In this document: piece after piece, positions 17,129-27,636 of the stretch | Layout: the number at the start of each line of letters is the position of its first letter | Position numbering within the stretch: the stretch's first letter is position 1 | NCBI RefSeq assembly: GCF_002019665.1 | Contig: NZ_KV917375.1 | Span: 690,001 to 754,000, forward strand | DNA from: Sutcliffiella halmapala | GTDB lineage: Bacteria > Bacillota > Bacilli > Bacillales > Bacillaceae_I | DNA length: 64,000 bases | Reading direction: 5' to 3' | Position numbers and translations under genes: made by a program | Notes under the pieces: model-generated | The model's input: only the letters and a program-made list of their open reading frames with translations | Database searches by the model: none | What the model was told of the DNA's origin: nothing

Positions 17129-20008
17129 ATGGCAATGGACAAGATTGTAGTGAAAGGGGCCAGAGCCCATAATTTAAAAAATATTGATGTGACGATTCCT
17201 CGTGATAAATTGGTTGTCTTAACAGGATTATCAGGATCGGGGAAGTCGTCCCTTGCTTTTGATACGATTTATGCAGAAGGACAACGCAGATATGTCGAAT
17301 CGTTATCTGCATATGCACGTCAATTTTTAGGACAAATGGATAAACCGGATGTAGATGCGATAGAGGGCCTCTCGCCTGCTATCTCCATTGACCAAAAAAC
17401 AACAAGCCGTAATCCGCGTTCTACCGTTGGAACAGTGACTGAAATTTATGATTATCTTCGGTTACTATTTGCTCGCGTTGGTCGACCAACATGTCCAAAG
17501 CATGGCATTGAAATTTCATCACAAACCATTGAGCAAATGGTGGATAGAATCTTAGAGTACCCAGAGCGCACGAAGCTACAGATTCTAGCACCAGTTGTAC
17601 AAGGACGTAAAGGGACACATGTGAAAACATTAGAGGACATTAAGAAGCAAGGCTATGTCCGTGTTCGAGTGAATGGCGAGATGTTAGAAATTACAGATGA
17701 GATTGAACTAGAAAAAAATAAAAAGCATTCCATTGAGGTAGTAATCGATCGAATCGTCGTTAAGGATGGAGTTGCAACGCGCCTATCTGATTCATTGGAA
17801 AGTGCATTAAGATTAGGAGACGGTAAGGTAATTGTTGATGTAATGGGAGAAGAGGAATTACTTTTTAGTGAGCATCATGCTTGTCCACAATGTGGATTTT
17901 CCATTGGGGAACTAGAGCCGAAAATGTTTTCGTTTAATAGTCCCTACGGTGCCTGCCAAAAATGTGATGGGTTAGGAACAAAGCTAGAGGTGGATATTGA
18001 TCTGGTCATACCGAACAGACAGCTTTCTTTAAATCAGCATGCACTTGCGCCTTGGGAGCCTTCGAGTTCACAATATTATCCACAGATGCTTAAAGCGGTT
18101 TGTAACCATTATGGAATCGATATGGATCTACCAGTAAGTGAGATTTCGCCATCTTTATTAGACAAAATCCTTTATGGAAGCGGCAAGGATGAAATTTACT
18201 TCCGTTATGAAAATGACTTTGGGCAGGTTCGTGAAAGTAATATTCGCTTCGAAGGTGTTATTCCTAATGTAGAGCGTCGCTATAAAGAAACGAGTTCTGA
18301 CTACATTCGAGAGCAAATGGAAAAATATATGGCTCAGCAGCCATGTCCAGCTTGTAAAGGGAATCGCTTAAGAATAGAGAGCTTATCCGTTCTAATCAAT
18401 AATCGTCATATTGGTATTATCACGAATTTCTCTATTGTAGAGGCATTACAATTCTTTGAAAATATTGACCTAACAGAAAAAGAAACGAAAATCGCCAAGA
18501 TGATTTTACGTGAAATCATTGAGCGATTAGGGTTCTTAAATAATGTTGGTCTAGATTATCTAACACTTAGTCGTGCGGCCGGAACTCTCTCTGGAGGAGA
18601 GGCACAACGTATTCGTCTTGCCACGCAAATAGGTTCTCGTCTGACCGGTGTCCTTTATATCCTAGATGAACCTTCCATCGGTCTGCACCAACGTGACAAT
18701 GATCGTCTTATTCAGACGTTAAAAAACATGCGGGAGATTGGGAATACACTAATAGTCGTAGAGCATGATGAAGACACGATGATGGCGGCAGATTATTTAA
18801 TTGATATTGGTCCTGGTGCAGGTGTGCATGGAGGAGAAATCGTTTCAGCTGGTACGCCTGAAGAAGTGATGAACGACCCAGGATCCCTAACAGGACAATA
18901 TCTTTCTGGGAAAAAGTTCATCCCATTGCCATCGGAAAGAAAAATTGTGAAGGACCGTTTTCTAGAAATAATCGGTGCCAATGAAAACAACTTGAGCAAT
19001 GTATCAGTAAAAATCCCGCTTGGTTGTTTTGTGGCAGTAACAGGTGTATCTGGATCTGGGAAAAGTACGTTAATAAATGAAATTCTCCATAAAGCTTTGG
19101 CACAGCGATTACATAATGCCAAAACAAAGCCAGGAGAGCACAAACAAATTAAAGGAATCGAGCATCTTGATAAGGTAATTGATATAGATCAGTCGCCAAT
19201 AGGTAGAACACCGCGATCTAATCCGGCAACCTATACAGGGGTGTTTGATGATATTCGTGATGTATTCGCCTCTACTAATGAGGCAAAAGTACGTGGGTAT
19301 AAGAAGGGACGTTTCAGCTTTAATGTGAAGGGCGGACGTTGTGAAGCTTGTCGCGGAGATGGAATTATTAAAATTGAGATGCATTTTCTACCCGATGTAT
19401 ATGTCCCTTGTGAGATTTGTCATGGGAAGCGCTATAACCGTGAAACATTAGAGATTCAGTATAAAGGGAAAAACATTGCAGATATTTTGGGAATGACGGT
19501 TGAAGATGCAGTAAGCTTCTTTGAAAATATTCCTAAAATTAAGCGTAAACTTCAAACGGTGTTTGATGTGGGGCTTGGTTACATCACATTAGGGCAACCA
19601 GCTACAACCCTGTCAGGTGGAGAGGCGCAACGTGTAAAGCTAGCTTCTGAGTTACATCGTCGCTCAACCGGCCGATCACTCTATATCCTTGATGAGCCAA
19701 CAACAGGCTTACATGTAGACGATATTGCAAGACTGCTCAAAGTCTTACAGCGCTTAGTTGAAGAAAACGGAGATACCGTTCTTGTTATTGAACATAATCT
19801 TGATGTCATTAAAGCTGTCGATTATATGATTGATTTAGGACCAGAGGGTGGCGATAAAGGCGGATCCATTATTGCAACTGGAACACCTGAAGAGGTTATC
19901 GAAGTAGAAGCATCCTATACAGGACAATACCTACGACCGGTACTTCTCCGTGATCGCGACCGAATGGATCAACGAGTGCGTGAAGTAGAAACAGTAAGCA
20001 AAGGGTAG
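17129..20008 (+). CDS. uvrA: Excinuclease ABC subunit A
   Basis: Damage-recognising ABC ATPase dimer. Two ATP-binding modules are visible: [13 protein letters not shown] near residue 30 and [13 protein letters not shown] near residue 640, with signatures LSGGEAQR in both halves. Two zinc modules are seen: CPQC...CQKC and CEAC...[10 protein letters not shown]. At 959 residues it is full length. The start [10 protein letters not shown] at 17129 matches the usual Bacillus N-terminus. It forms an operon with uvrB. Confidence 0.97.
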   Translation: MAMDKIVVKGARAHNLKNIDVTIPRDKLVVLTGLSGSGKSSLAFDTIYAEGQRRYVESLSAYARQFLGQMDKPDVDAIEGLSPAISIDQKTTSRNPRSTVGTVTEIYDYLRLLFARVGRPTCPKHGIEISSQTIEQMVDRILEYPERTKLQILAPVVQGRKGTHVKTLEDIKKQGYVRVRVNGEMLEITDEIELEKNKKHSIEVVIDRIVVKDGVATRLSDSLESALRLGDGKVIVDVMGEEELLFSEHHACPQCGFSIGELEPKMFSFNSPYGACQKCDGLGTKLEVDIDLVIPNRQLSLNQHALAPWEPSSSQYYPQMLKAVCNHYGIDMDLPVSEISPSLLDKILYGSGKDEIYFRYENDFGQVRESNIRFEGVIPNVERRYKETSSDYIREQMEKYMAQQPCPACKGNRLRIESLSVLINNRHIGIITNFSIVEALQFFENIDLTEKETKIAKMILREIIERLGFLNNVGLDYLTLSRAAGTLSGGEAQRIRLATQIGSRLTGVLYILDEPSIGLHQRDNDRLIQTLKNMREIGNTLIVVEHDEDTMMAADYLIDIGPGAGVHGGEIVSAGTPEEVMNDPGSLTGQYLSGKKFIPLPSERKIVKDRFLEIIGANENNLSNVSVKIPLGCFVAVTGVSGSGKSTLINEILHKALAQRLHNAKTKPGEHKQIKGIEHLDKVIDIDQSPIGRTPRSNPATYTGVFDDIRDVFASTNEAKVRGYKKGRFSFNVKGGRCEACRGDGIIKIEMHFLPDVYVPCEICHGKRYNRETLEIQYKGKNIADILGMTVEDAVSFFENIPKIKRKLQTVFDVGLGYITLGQPATTLSGGEAQRVKLASELHRRSTGRSLYILDEPTTGLHVDDIARLLKVLQRLVEENGDTVLVIEHNLDVIKAVDYMIDLGPEGGDKGGSIIATGTPEEVIEVEASYTGQYLRPVLLRDRDRMDQRVREVETVSKG

Positions 20009-20079
20009 ACACTCATGCAATGTAAAGAAAATCGCATCATAAGATGATGAAAAAGTGGAGCGTCAAATAATCCCGTCTC

Positions 20080-20210
20080 CCCTGTAGATTGTAGTGCAAG
20101 GCGTGAGACTCCTGCGGGAAGTAGCGTTTTGTGGAGACCCCGCAGGCCTGCCGAGGAGGCTCCACAAGCGCCCCGCGGAAAGCGAACGCCTGGTACGGAA
20201 ATCTACAGGG
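20080..20210 (+). repeat. Palindromic repeat copy 1 (CCCTGTAGAT subtype)
   Basis: 131-bp element bounded by CCCTGTAGAT and ATCTACAGGG. The internal core holds ACTCCTGCGGGA, TTTTGTGGAGACCCCGCAGG and GAGGAGGCTCCACAAGCGC followed by CCCGCGGAAAGCGAA. GC content is far above the flanks. Same family as five other copies in the window. Confidence 0.9.
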
Positions 20211-20256
20211 CGTTCAAAGGGGTCAACTTATGTATAAAGCCAGATTAAAAATAATA

Positions 20257-20315
20257 AAAGGGCTGGAAGCTTTAGGATATAACCGTAATCCCGTAGCTTC
20301 CAGCCCTTTCTATTT
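20257..20315. terminator. Bidirectional terminator between uvrA and the convergent membrane gene
   Basis: AAAGGGCTGGAAGCT (20257-20271) and AGCTTCCAGCCCTTT (20295-20309) form a perfect 15-bp stem with a 23-nt loop and T-rich flanks on both strands. Confidence 0.85.
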
Positions 20316-20358
20316 ATTTCAAATGCAATTGGACAAGTAGAAAAGTAGGGACATAAAA

Positions 20359-20769
20359 CTATTCCTTCGCCTGCTCTTCCTCTACCTTCTTCTTAATTAT
20401 ACCCTGTAAAAACCGTACATCCATTTCATACGTCTTCTCTTTAAAGCGTATCTCCCCAGTATTTTCATTAAGCTTCCCTTTCAAATGAAAAGAAGCACTC
20501 TCTATAATATATTCCTTTGTTGTCTCGTCATAATGAAAATCAGCTTTATCTATCTCTTTTGTGACTACAGGTCTAATTGTATTTTCGACATAGCTAGTAG
20601 AGGATTCAGTGAAATCAGGACTGAGTATGCCAAAATACACTAATCCTACTAAAATAATCCCTACAATTACAAGCTTGGAAATTACACTTTTCAAGAAGGG
20701 AATCACCACAAATAGCACAACCAACACAATAATAATGGTCAGCAAATGATCCATCAAAAAATCTAACAT
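20359..20769 (-). CDS. Uncharacterised membrane-anchored protein (136 aa)
   Basis: Two adjacent hydrophobic segments (LLTIIIVLVVLFVVIPFL and LVIVGIILVGLVYFGIL) are followed by a hydrophilic C-terminal half (residues ~60-136) probably outside the membrane. ATG 20769 is chosen because GGAAGGAG precedes it at 8 nt; the frame extends upstream without another good site. Convergent with uvrA. Not recognised. Confidence 0.6.
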   Translation of the reverse strand: MLDFLMDHLLTIIIVLVVLFVVIPFLKSVISKLVIVGIILVGLVYFGILSPDFTESSTSYVENTIRPVVTKEIDKADFHYDETTKEYIIESASFHLKGKLNENTGEIRFKEKTYEMDVRFLQGIIKKKVEEEQAKE

Positions 20770-20819
20770 TCTGCACGCTCCTTCCATCCTACAAACTACC
20801 CCTATTATACCACGCCAAA

Positions 20820-20909
20820 GGTCAGACCCCAAAGACCACCATACTTGTCTTAGCCAACATAAGCCTCAAGACGTATGACATGGATTATAGAAATCATGCT
20901 GGGGTCTGA
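20820..20909. repeat. Inverted pair of GTCAGACCCC motifs
   Basis: GTCAGACCCC (20821-20830) and GGGGTCTGAC (20900-20909) are exact inverted copies about 70 nt apart, flanking AT-rich DNA with no gene. Confidence 0.7.
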
Positions 20910-21061
20910 CTTCAAAAATAAACTTTTATGTCACAATAGATGTAGAGTTAAGTTTGAGTATTTATTCCAACATAGGTGAAACTTTTTGGGTGGGGTATAC
21001 GTAGTAGTAGGTAGATCGTTTTTGGTAGGTGGGTTGTTGGAAGAGGAAGGTGGTTGTGGTT

Positions 21062-21364
21062 ATGGGAAAGAATAGTAAGTTGATTTCGGCGATTTGTTAT
21101 CTTAGTTTGTTTTTTGCGCCGTTTCTACTGCCGCTTGTTGTCTATTTTATTGTAGATGAGGAGGAAGTGAAGCGCCATGCAGCAGCTTCGTTTATATCGC
21201 ATCTTATTCCGGCGATTGTCGCACCCGTTTTTGCCATCGGACTTGTATTTTTCAATGCTTCGCTACCATGGTTAATTGCTAGTATCATTGTAGGAGTTAT
21301 TCTTGTCATAGGCACAATTATTTGGAATATTGTTAGAGGAATTCAGTTATTAAGGGAATCATAA
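21062..21364 (+). CDS. yvlA: DUF4870-like membrane protein (YvlA-type)
   Basis: About 100 residues with three hydrophobic helices (ICYLSLFFAPFLLPLVVYF; ISHLIPAIVAPVFAIGLVFF; LIASIIVGVILVIGTIIW) and a short acidic loop VDEEEVKRHAAAS, typical of Tic20/DUF4870-like proteins. ATG 21062 is preferred over upstream in-frame codons because GAGGAAGGTGG precedes it. Its place ahead of yvlB-yvlC-yvlD mirrors the B. subtilis yvlABCD cluster, linked there to cell-envelope stress. Confidence 0.72.
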   Translation: MGKNSKLISAICYLSLFFAPFLLPLVVYFIVDEEEVKRHAAASFISHLIPAIVAPVFAIGLVFFNASLPWLIASIIVGVILVIGTIIWNIVRGIQLLRES

Positions 21365-21429
21365 TGTTTGCATTGGAAAACTATCCAAAACAGCAAATTA
21401 ATATGGATAAATAATAAGGGGGAAGTGCA

Positions 21430-22617
21430 ATGGTAGAGCGTAAAAGAATTTTAAAGTTAGTGGAAGAAGGCAAACTTACTGCAGAAGAAGCTATTATTTT
21501 ATTGGAGAGTTTAGAGAAGAATAATCCAGCAAGTGATCTTCAAAAAGATGAAATTGTTTCAGAACTAACAAAAGATGCGAAGGCGTCTCAAGAGGCGGAA
21601 GATAATATCTTTGCTGCCCTGTCGACAAAAGTTCTTTCGAAGTCAAATAACCAAGAGCAGGATAAGTGGAAAAAAGACCATTCGCATTCCTATAGCAAAC
21701 AGGCTTCCTCCTTTAAAAATAATATTTTAGACTTTGTGGGGAGTGCGCTCCAAAAGATTAAGGATTTAGATTTGGACTTTAACTTTGGACCATCCACTTC
21801 CATTAATCATATTTTTCAACAATCGGATGTGTATATGAAGGATATTGATTTAGATGTCGCCAATGGTAACGTGAAGATCCTTCCTTGGAAAGAAAATGAT
21901 GTGAGAATTGAATGTGAAGCAAAGGTGTATGAAGTAAACTCACAAGATGAGGCAAGAAGAGCATTTTTGAACGAGGTGTTATTCTCGATTGATTCTGGAA
22001 AGCTACGTTTTTCTGTACAAAAGAAACAAATCAAAGTGAATGCCACAGTTTTCATTCCAGAGGCGGAATACAATAACCTGAATGTTCGCATGTTTAACGG
22101 ACGTATTGAAGGGGAAGGGTTACATGTAACGACGATGTATATGAAATCGGCAAATGGCTCCATCACGTTACAAAATACATCGAGCTCCCATGTAGAAGTA
22201 GAAACAGCAAATGGCCATATTAAGCTACATGATTGCAATAGCAGAGAGTTAGAAGCTGAAACAATCAATGGAATGGTAACAGTTAAAGGCGATATTGAAA
22301 AGTTGGATATCCAAAGCTTTAACGGGAATGTTATTGGAGAACTAACCGGAGATTCGGTACGTTCTGTTATGGCGAAAACCAAAACGGGAAGTGTGGATCT
22401 ATTTTTACCAACTACGAACTCCGTTGAGGCGGAATTAAAAACCAACTTAGGTAGCTTTACTTGTGAGTTGCCGGGTATGGATGTGGTAGAAGAAAAAAAT
22501 GAAGTAGTACAAAAATCGCTACATTTTAAAGCGAAAAAAGAAGATGCACCACTAACGCATATCTTCGCAGAAACGACAACAGGATCTATTCTAATTAAAC
22601 CGTACGAGGTGAAATAA
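21430..22617 (+). CDS. yvlB: YvlB-like DUF4097 envelope-stress protein
   Basis: A 395-residue protein. The N-terminus (residues ~3-30, RILKLVEEGKLTAEEAIILL) is the SHOCT-like helical domain seen in YvlB and LiaX. The C-terminal ~250 residues form a DUF4097 repetitive beta-structure with recurring NGxI/NGxV units (VANGNVKILPW, SANGSITLQN, TANGHIKLHD, TINGMVTVKG, SFNGNVIGEL). There is no signal peptide. LiaX in enterococci senses membrane-active peptides, so a similar role here is an inference. It is in an operon with yvlC and yvlD. Confidence 0.85.
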   Translation: MVERKRILKLVEEGKLTAEEAIILLESLEKNNPASDLQKDEIVSELTKDAKASQEAEDNIFAALSTKVLSKSNNQEQDKWKKDHSHSYSKQASSFKNNILDFVGSALQKIKDLDLDFNFGPSTSINHIFQQSDVYMKDIDLDVANGNVKILPWKENDVRIECEAKVYEVNSQDEARRAFLNEVLFSIDSGKLRFSVQKKQIKVNATVFIPEAEYNNLNVRMFNGRIEGEGLHVTTMYMKSANGSITLQNTSSSHVEVETANGHIKLHDCNSRELEAETINGMVTVKGDIEKLDIQSFNGNVIGELTGDSVRSVMAKTKTGSVDLFLPTTNSVEAELKTNLGSFTCELPGMDVVEEKNEVVQKSLHFKAKKEDAPLTHIFAETTTGSILIKPYEVK

Positions 22618-22618
22618 A

Positions 22619-22822
22619 TTGAAAAAATTAATCCGTTCAAAAAATGATCGTAAACTTGCAGGGGTCCTTGCAGGGCTAGCGAGTTACATGGGGATTGACG
22701 CGACTTTATTGCGTGTTATCTTCATTATTCTTTTGTTCCCAACAGGCTTTGTTCCACTGATCATTACGTACTTTGTTCTTGTATTTGTAATGCCGAATGA
22801 TGAGAACGAAATCCGATCATGA
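22619..22822 (+). CDS. yvlC: PspC-domain membrane protein YvlC
   Basis: A 67-residue PspC protein: the N-terminal KLIRSKNDRKLAGVLAGLA motif is followed by a hydrophobic hairpin (LLRVIFIILLFPTGFVPLII). The start is TTG 22619, preceded by GAGGTG. PspC proteins act in phage-shock-like membrane stress responses. It starts 1 nt after the yvlB stop and overlaps yvlD. Confidence 0.85.
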   Translation: MKKLIRSKNDRKLAGVLAGLASYMGIDATLLRVIFIILLFPTGFVPLIITYFVLVFVMPNDENEIRS

Positions 22823-23178
22823 GATGGGCAGCAAGCATATTAGTAAATGCACTTGTTTTAATTGTAGTTGCTGGTTACTTCGACTCCTTTCAGCTTAGTG
22901 GAGTCGGAGCGGCAATTATCGCAAGTCTCATTCTTTCCGTGCTTAATGTTATCGTAAAACCTATTCTCGTTCTGTTAACCTTGCCAGTCACTTTATTGTC
23001 GTTAGGGCTGTTTTTGTTCGTCATTAATGCTATAACCTTACAGCTTACTGCATATTTAATGGGAGATGCCTTTAATATAGATGGTTTTGGGACTGCGATT
23101 CTAGCAGCAATCGTGATATCGTTGCTAAACCTTCTTATTCAGAAGGCCATTGTGGAACCGTTGCAACAAAAAAAATAA
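22819..23178 (+). CDS. yvlD: Phage holin-4 superfamily membrane protein YvlD
   Basis: A 119-residue protein with four hydrophobic helices and the family motif SVLNVIVKPILVLLTLPVTL. Its ATG overlaps the yvlC stop (ATGA). Despite the family name it is chromosomal and probably a membrane-stress accessory protein with YvlB and YvlC. Confidence 0.85.
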   Translation: MRWAASILVNALVLIVVAGYFDSFQLSGVGAAIIASLILSVLNVIVKPILVLLTLPVTLLSLGLFLFVINAITLQLTAYLMGDAFNIDGFGTAILAAIVISLLNLLIQKAIVEPLQQKK

Positions 23179-23189
23179 TGAAAATAACG

Positions 23190-23224
23190 AAAGCGCGGGA
23201 TTCTCTATTCCGTGCTTTTTTATT
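23190..23224 (+). terminator. Terminator after yvlD
   Basis: AAAGCGCGG pairs with CCGTGCTTT (9 bp, one wobble), followed by a T run. Confidence 0.85.
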
Positions 23225-23250
23225 TGCTTTCGTGTGATAATTCTCCATAC

Positions 23251-23279
23251 TTAATAAAACAGTTAAAAAGTGCTAAAAT
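23251..23279 (+). promoter_or_regulatory. Promoter of hprK
   Basis: -35 TTAATA, 17-nt spacer, extended -10 TGCTAAAAT ending at 23279, 66 nt before the hprK start. Confidence 0.5.
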
Positions 23280-23344
23280 GAGTACAGGTTGTTTATTACA
23301 TATGAAAAGTTTGGGTTGTTTACTTATTTAAGGAGGTTTTGGCA

Positions 23345-24280
23345 ATGCCAAAAGTTCGGACGAAAGATTTAATAGAGAAGTTTAATTTTGAGTTAATCGC
23401 AGGCGAGGAAGGCGTAAATCGTCCCATCGCAACAAGTGATATATCCCGACCAGGAATAGAAATTGCCGGATATTTTACTTATTATCCTGCAGAAAGAATT
23501 CAATTACTAGGAAAAACAGAACTGTCTTTTCTTGAGCGACTTACTCCAGCTGAGAAAAAGGAACGAATGGATCAGCTTTGTACGGATATTACCCCAGGAA
23601 TTCTTATTTCACGTGAAATGGAGGTTCCACAGGAGTTAATGGAAGCAGCAGAACGAGAAAGTGTGCCACTTATGCGCTCCTCCATGAAAACGACGAGGCT
23701 TTCCAGTCGCTTAACGAATTATTTAGAAGGAAAGCTTGCTCCGACAACAGCGGTTCATGGTGTACTTGTGGATATTTATGGATTGGGTGTATTAATCACT
23801 GGGAAAAGTGGTGTCGGAAAAAGTGAAACAGCGCTTGAACTTGTAAAAAGAGGACATCGTCTCGTTGCGGATGATTGTGTGGAAATTCGCCAAGAAGATA
23901 CTGATACACTTATCGGAAATTCTCCGGAATTAATTGAGCATTTATTAGAAATTCGCGGGCTAGGGATTATCAATGTTATGACACTATTCGGAGCCGGTGC
24001 AGTAAGAAGCTATAAGCGCATTACCCTCGTAATCAATTTAGAGCTTTGGGACAAAAACAAGCAATATGATCGACTAGGCCTTGAGGAAGAGAAAATGAAA
24101 ATTATCGATACGGAAGTGACAAAGTTAACCGTTCCGGTTCGTCCAGGGCGAAACTTAGCCGTTATTATTGAAGTAGCAGCCATGAATTACCGCTTGAAAA
24201 GAATGGGAATGAATGCGGCCGAGCAGTTTTCTAATCGTTTGTCGGGTGTCATTGATGAAGGGGAACATGAAGATATTTAA
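23345..24280 (+). CDS. hprK: HPr kinase/phosphorylase
   Basis: Bifunctional sensor enzyme that phosphorylates or dephosphorylates Ser46 of HPr and Crh, controlling catabolite repression. About 311 residues. Walker [10 protein letters not shown] is near residue 155, the catalytic Asp is in [10 protein letters not shown], and the family signature is [13 protein letters not shown] 23345 is preceded by AAGGAGG at 8 nt. Its target Crh lies at 40.9 kb in this window. hprK-lgt-yvoD-ppaX-yvoF is a tight operon. Confidence 0.96.
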   Translation: MPKVRTKDLIEKFNFELIAGEEGVNRPIATSDISRPGIEIAGYFTYYPAERIQLLGKTELSFLERLTPAEKKERMDQLCTDITPGILISREMEVPQELMEAAERESVPLMRSSMKTTRLSSRLTNYLEGKLAPTTAVHGVLVDIYGLGVLITGKSGVGKSETALELVKRGHRLVADDCVEIRQEDTDTLIGNSPELIEHLLEIRGLGIINVMTLFGAGAVRSYKRITLVINLELWDKNKQYDRLGLEEEKMKIIDTEVTKLTVPVRPGRNLAVIIEVAAMNYRLKRMGMNAAEQFSNRLSGVIDEGEHEDI

Positions 24281-24301
24281 TAGTGCGGGAGTGTGGAAAA
24301 C

Positions 24302-25120
24302 ATGTTGATAGGTAACATTCAGCCGTTAAGCCCAATACTAATCGATTGGCCAATCACCATTTACTGGTATGGCGCAATTATTGGTACAGGTGCTTTGCTT
24401 GGTCTTTGGATTGCCATGAGAGAATCCGAAAGACGAGGATTGAATAAAGATATATTTGTTGATTTAGTGTTATTTGCGATTCCAATTGCCATCATTTGCG
24501 CACGACTCTACTACGTAATCTTTCAATGGGATTACTATGGTGCTAACCCTGGAGAAATCATAAAAATCTGGGAAGGTGGACTGGCAATTCACGGTGGCTT
24601 AATTGGAGCCATTACTACTGGAGTAGTATTTGCGAAAATACGAGGAATTTCATTCTGGAAGCTTGCAGATATTGGTGCCCCAAGTATTATTTTAGGTCAG
24701 GCGATTGGACGCTGGGGTAATTTTATGAACCAAGAAGCACATGGTGGAGAAGTGACGAGGTCGTTTCTAGAAGGTCTGTACTTACCACAGTTTATCATTG
24801 ATCAGATGTACATAAATGGAGCGTATTATCATCCAACCTTCCTTTATGAATCGATTTGGAATTTAGTTGGCTTTGGTCTTCTATTATTACTGCGTCGCGT
24901 GAATTTACGTCGAGGCGAGCTTTTCTTAAGCTATGTCATCTGGTATTCAGTAGGTCGTTACTTTATCGAAGGCTTACGAACAGATAGTTTAATGATAGCT
25001 GATTTATTTCGAGTAGCTCAGGTTATCTCCATCGTGCTAGTACTTTTAGCAATTGTATTAATTGTCGTACGTCGAATGAAGGGGCTTGCTGACAAACGGT
25101 ATTTAGACACAGCTTCATAA
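24302..25120 (+). CDS. lgt: Prolipoprotein diacylglyceryl transferase
   Basis: Membrane enzyme that transfers diacylglycerol to the lipobox Cys of prelipoproteins. About 272 residues with seven helices. Family motifs include [14 protein letters not shown], the HGGLIGAI segment with the essential His, and the Lgt signature [16 protein letters not shown] 24302 is chosen because GCGGGAG lies 10 nt upstream; GTG 24293 is too close to it. Confidence 0.95.
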   Translation: MLIGNIQPLSPILIDWPITIYWYGAIIGTGALLGLWIAMRESERRGLNKDIFVDLVLFAIPIAIICARLYYVIFQWDYYGANPGEIIKIWEGGLAIHGGLIGAITTGVVFAKIRGISFWKLADIGAPSIILGQAIGRWGNFMNQEAHGGEVTRSFLEGLYLPQFIIDQMYINGAYYHPTFLYESIWNLVGFGLLLLLRRVNLRRGELFLSYVIWYSVGRYFIEGLRTDSLMIADLFRVAQVISIVLVLLAIVLIVVRRMKGLADKRYLDTAS

Positions 25121-25186
25121 AAATAGAGAAGAAAAACTTGCCTCCGCATAAGGAACGGAAGGGCTTGACAAGAGGAGAGGAGAGCC

Positions 25187-26131
25187 TTGCTCCAAATACT
25201 AAAACGAGGTTTGATGGTAGGTCTACAAACGACCTGGACTTTAGGGAAAGTAATTTTTCCGGTAACACTTATTGTTGGAATTTTGCAGCACACACCTATT
25301 TTACAGTACATCATTCAGGCTATTGCTCCGTTAATGGGGATATTCGGACTTTCAGGCGAAGCAGCCATTCCGCTTGTCATTGGGAATTTTTTAAATCTAT
25401 ACGCCGCAATTGGTGCGATACTAACGCTAGATTTAACAGTCAAAGAAGTATTTATTTTAGCGGTGATGCTGTCGTTTTCGCATAATTTATTAGTGGAATC
25501 GACGGTTGCGGCAAAAGTAGGATTGAAAATTTGGATTATCCTCCTTGTGCGGTTAGGACTGGCATTTATATCTGGAATTATCATTAACTTAGCGTGGAGC
25601 GGCGGTCAGGAAAGTGCACAATATGGCCTGATAACAAAGTCAGATACGATCGTGGAAGGCTTTTTCCCAATCCTACTTGATGCTGTTCAACGTGGACTTA
25701 TGGGGATTGTACAACTCGCAATCATTGTTATCCCGTTAATGGTGGTCGTGCAGTTTTTAAAGGAGCTTGGTTGGCTTGCAGTCTTTTCAAAATGGATGGC
25801 TCCATTTACTAAAGTACTTGGAATGAAGGAAAATACTTCAACGACGATGGCAGCCGGGTTATTATTTGGCCTTGCATATGGGGCGGGTGTTATGATTCAA
25901 GCAGTAAAAGAGGATAATGTTAGTAAGAAGGATTTAACATTGGCCTTTATCTTTTTAGTTGCTTGTCACGCAGTCGTAGAGGACACCCTCATCTTTATCC
26001 CATTAGGAATTCCGGTGTGGCCATTGCTTTTGATACGACTCTTTACCGCCATATTGTTAACGATTGTAGTTGCCTTCGTATGGAAACGAATCGAAGTTTC
26101 AAAGAGAAAGGAAGCATCTTATGAGCATTAA
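25187..26131 (+). CDS. yvoD: Nucleoside-recognition (Gate) domain membrane protein YvoD
   Basis: A 314-residue membrane protein of the SpmA/SpmB-like Gate family, with roughly eight helices arranged as two similar halves. The start is TTG 25187, preceded by AGGAGAGG at 6 nt. It occupies the B. subtilis yvoD position between lgt and ppaX and overlaps ppaX by 11 nt. Substrate unknown. Confidence 0.85.
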   Translation: MLQILKRGLMVGLQTTWTLGKVIFPVTLIVGILQHTPILQYIIQAIAPLMGIFGLSGEAAIPLVIGNFLNLYAAIGAILTLDLTVKEVFILAVMLSFSHNLLVESTVAAKVGLKIWIILLVRLGLAFISGIIINLAWSGGQESAQYGLITKSDTIVEGFFPILLDAVQRGLMGIVQLAIIVIPLMVVVQFLKELGWLAVFSKWMAPFTKVLGMKENTSTTMAAGLLFGLAYGAGVMIQAVKEDNVSKKDLTLAFIFLVACHAVVEDTLIFIPLGIPVWPLLLIRLFTAILLTIVVAFVWKRIEVSKRKEASYEH

Positions 26132-26771
26132 TACTTTATTGTTTGATTTAGATGGAACATTAATAGATACGAATGATTTAATTATTGAATCCTTTTTACA
26201 CACGCTTAATTATTACTACCCTGAGCAATATAAACGAGATGATGTCTTAACATTCATTGGTCCGCCACTTTATGATTCATTTGTAAAGCTGGATAAGGAC
26301 CGAGTGGAAGAAATGGTGACCCATTATCGTGCCTTTAATATGTCGAAGCATGATGAATTGGTTAGGGAGTTTGAAGGTGTGTATGACACGGTAAAGCTCC
26401 TTCATGAAAAGGGAGTAAAGCTAGGGATCGTTACGACTAAAATGCGTCAAACTGTTATCATGGGTCTGCGTTTAACGGGGTTAGATAAATTTTTTGATGT
26501 GGTGGTTTGCTTAGATGATGTGAAAAATGCGAAGCCAGATCCTGAACCAGTTCAGCTAGCCCTTCAACAGCTAGGCTCATCCCCTGAGGAAGCAATTATG
26601 GTGGGGGATAATTACCACGATATTTTGTCTGGGAAAAATGCTGGCACGAAAACAGCAGCAGTGAGCTGGACGATAAAAGGGGTGGAGTACCTTCAACAGT
26701 TTAATCCGGATTATGTGCTTACCCATATGGAAGACCTCCTTCCGTTAGTTGGAGTGAGCAAGGGTGAGTAG
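26121..26771 (+). CDS. ppaX: Pyrophosphatase PpaX (HAD superfamily)
   Basis: Hydrolyses the pyrophosphate released when HprK dephosphorylates HPr-Ser-P. HAD motif I is [10 protein letters not shown], motif II GIVTTKM, and motif III/IV KPDPEP with [10 protein letters not shown]. The start at 26121 gives 216 residues, my recollection of the B. subtilis length, and has AAAGGAAG upstream; the frame is open earlier but overlaps yvoD deeply. Confidence 0.92.
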   Translation: MSINTLLFDLDGTLIDTNDLIIESFLHTLNYYYPEQYKRDDVLTFIGPPLYDSFVKLDKDRVEEMVTHYRAFNMSKHDELVREFEGVYDTVKLLHEKGVKLGIVTTKMRQTVIMGLRLTGLDKFFDVVVCLDDVKNAKPDPEPVQLALQQLGSSPEEAIMVGDNYHDILSGKNAGTKTAAVSWTIKGVEYLQQFNPDYVLTHMEDLLPLVGVSKGE

Positions 26772-27276
26772 GAGGACGACCCGCTTTCCTGTAGAAGGGG
26801 CCAACTCCCTTTGGCATGTGTATAAGACAGTGCCTTTTCTAAAAGTTGTGAAGAATTTTGCTGTCATCCAAGTGGCAAGATACACACCATTTCTGGGAAT
26901 GAAAAATTGGTTATATCGAACTTTCCTACGAATGAAGATAGGGGATCAAACATCCTTTGCTTTGATGGTAATGCTAGATGTGATGTTCCCAGAAAAAATA
27001 AGCGTCGGTCGTAATACGGTTATCGGCTACAACACCACGATCCTTGCCCATGAATATTTAGTGAAAGAATACCGTTTAGGCGATGTGGAGATTGGTAGCG
27101 AGGTTATGATCGGTGCGAACACCACGATTCTTCCAGGGGTCATCATTGGCGATGGTGCCATTGTTTCAGCCGGTACACTTGTCCACAAAGACGTTCCACC
27201 GGGTGTATTTGTCGGTGGGAATCCGATGCGTGTTATCTACACGAAAGAAGAAATGCAAGAGCGAATGAAAATGTAA
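26764..27276 (+). CDS. yvoF: Hexapeptide-repeat acyltransferase YvoF
   Basis: A 170-residue left-handed beta-helix acetyltransferase. Hexapeptide repeats are visible ([37 protein letters not shown]) plus the typical GGNPMRVIY end. The start is GTG 26764, overlapping the ppaX stop by 8 nt; no in-frame ATG is close. The acceptor is unknown. Last gene of the hprK operon. Confidence 0.85.
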   Translation: MSRRTTRFPVEGANSLWHVYKTVPFLKVVKNFAVIQVARYTPFLGMKNWLYRTFLRMKIGDQTSFALMVMLDVMFPEKISVGRNTVIGYNTTILAHEYLVKEYRLGDVEIGSEVMIGANTTILPGVIIGDGAIVSAGTLVHKDVPPGVFVGGNPMRVIYTKEEMQERMKM

Positions 27277-27282
27277 GCAAGG

Positions 27283-27316
27283 GACACCTTATCTGAATGG
27301 ATAGGGTGTCTTTTTT
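27283..27316 (+). terminator. Terminator of the hprK operon
   Basis: GACACCTTATC pairs with GGATAGGGTGTC, followed by TTTTTT. Confidence 0.9.
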
Positions 27317-27381
27317 AGTTGAAGTAAATTGATGTAGGGAGTCATTGAAGGTTCAATGGCTTCTAGCCATGGGGTAAATGA

Positions 27382-27475
27382 TTTAGGAAAGTGGCTGGGG
27401 CTCAGAAAAGTGGAAACAGGACTCAGAAAATTGCCCCGAGTCTAGAAAAGTGAGAAATCGGCTAGAATCTCGCCC
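27382..27475. repeat. Degenerate tandem repeat, ~20-bp period
   Basis: CTCAGAAAAGTGG (27401), CTCAGAAAATTGC (27422), CTAGAAAAGTGAG (27442) and CTAGAATCTCGCC (27462) recur about every 20 nt, with a weaker unit TTAGGAAAGTGG at 27383. The rest of the 360-bp gap between yvoF and hisZ holds only the operon terminator and the his promoter candidate. Confidence 0.6.
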
Positions 27476-27536
27476 AAATCCCCCACTGATACCTGATTAA
27501 TTTTAATGAAAACACGTTTGCTCATTTAACTTCTAC

Positions 27537-27565
27537 TTGACCATCCCTACTCAATTTGTTAACAT
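27537..27565 (+). promoter_or_regulatory. Promoter candidate of the his operon
   Basis: -35 TTGACC, 17-nt spacer, -10 TAACAT. No T-box specifier or antiterminator motif was found between it and hisZ. Confidence 0.45.
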
Positions 27566-27636
27566 ATTACCATATTAGCGAACTAAAGGATTCGGAATTT
27601 TTGTTCATTAATTTCAGCAAAAAGGCGGGCTACTAT

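Noticed and set aside
21816-22640. Long 274-codon minus-strand frame opposite yvlB
   Set aside because: It lies wholly antisense to the well-supported DUF4097 gene, has no ribosome site, and its residues show no recognisable domain.
27382-27475. CRISPR array
   Set aside because: Units are degenerate, the period is only ~20 bp without distinct spacers, and no cas gene is present.
27300-27636. T-box riboswitch controlling the his operon
   Set aside because: No AGGGTGGNACCGCG-like T-box sequence or terminator/antiterminator pair was found between the promoter candidate and hisZ.
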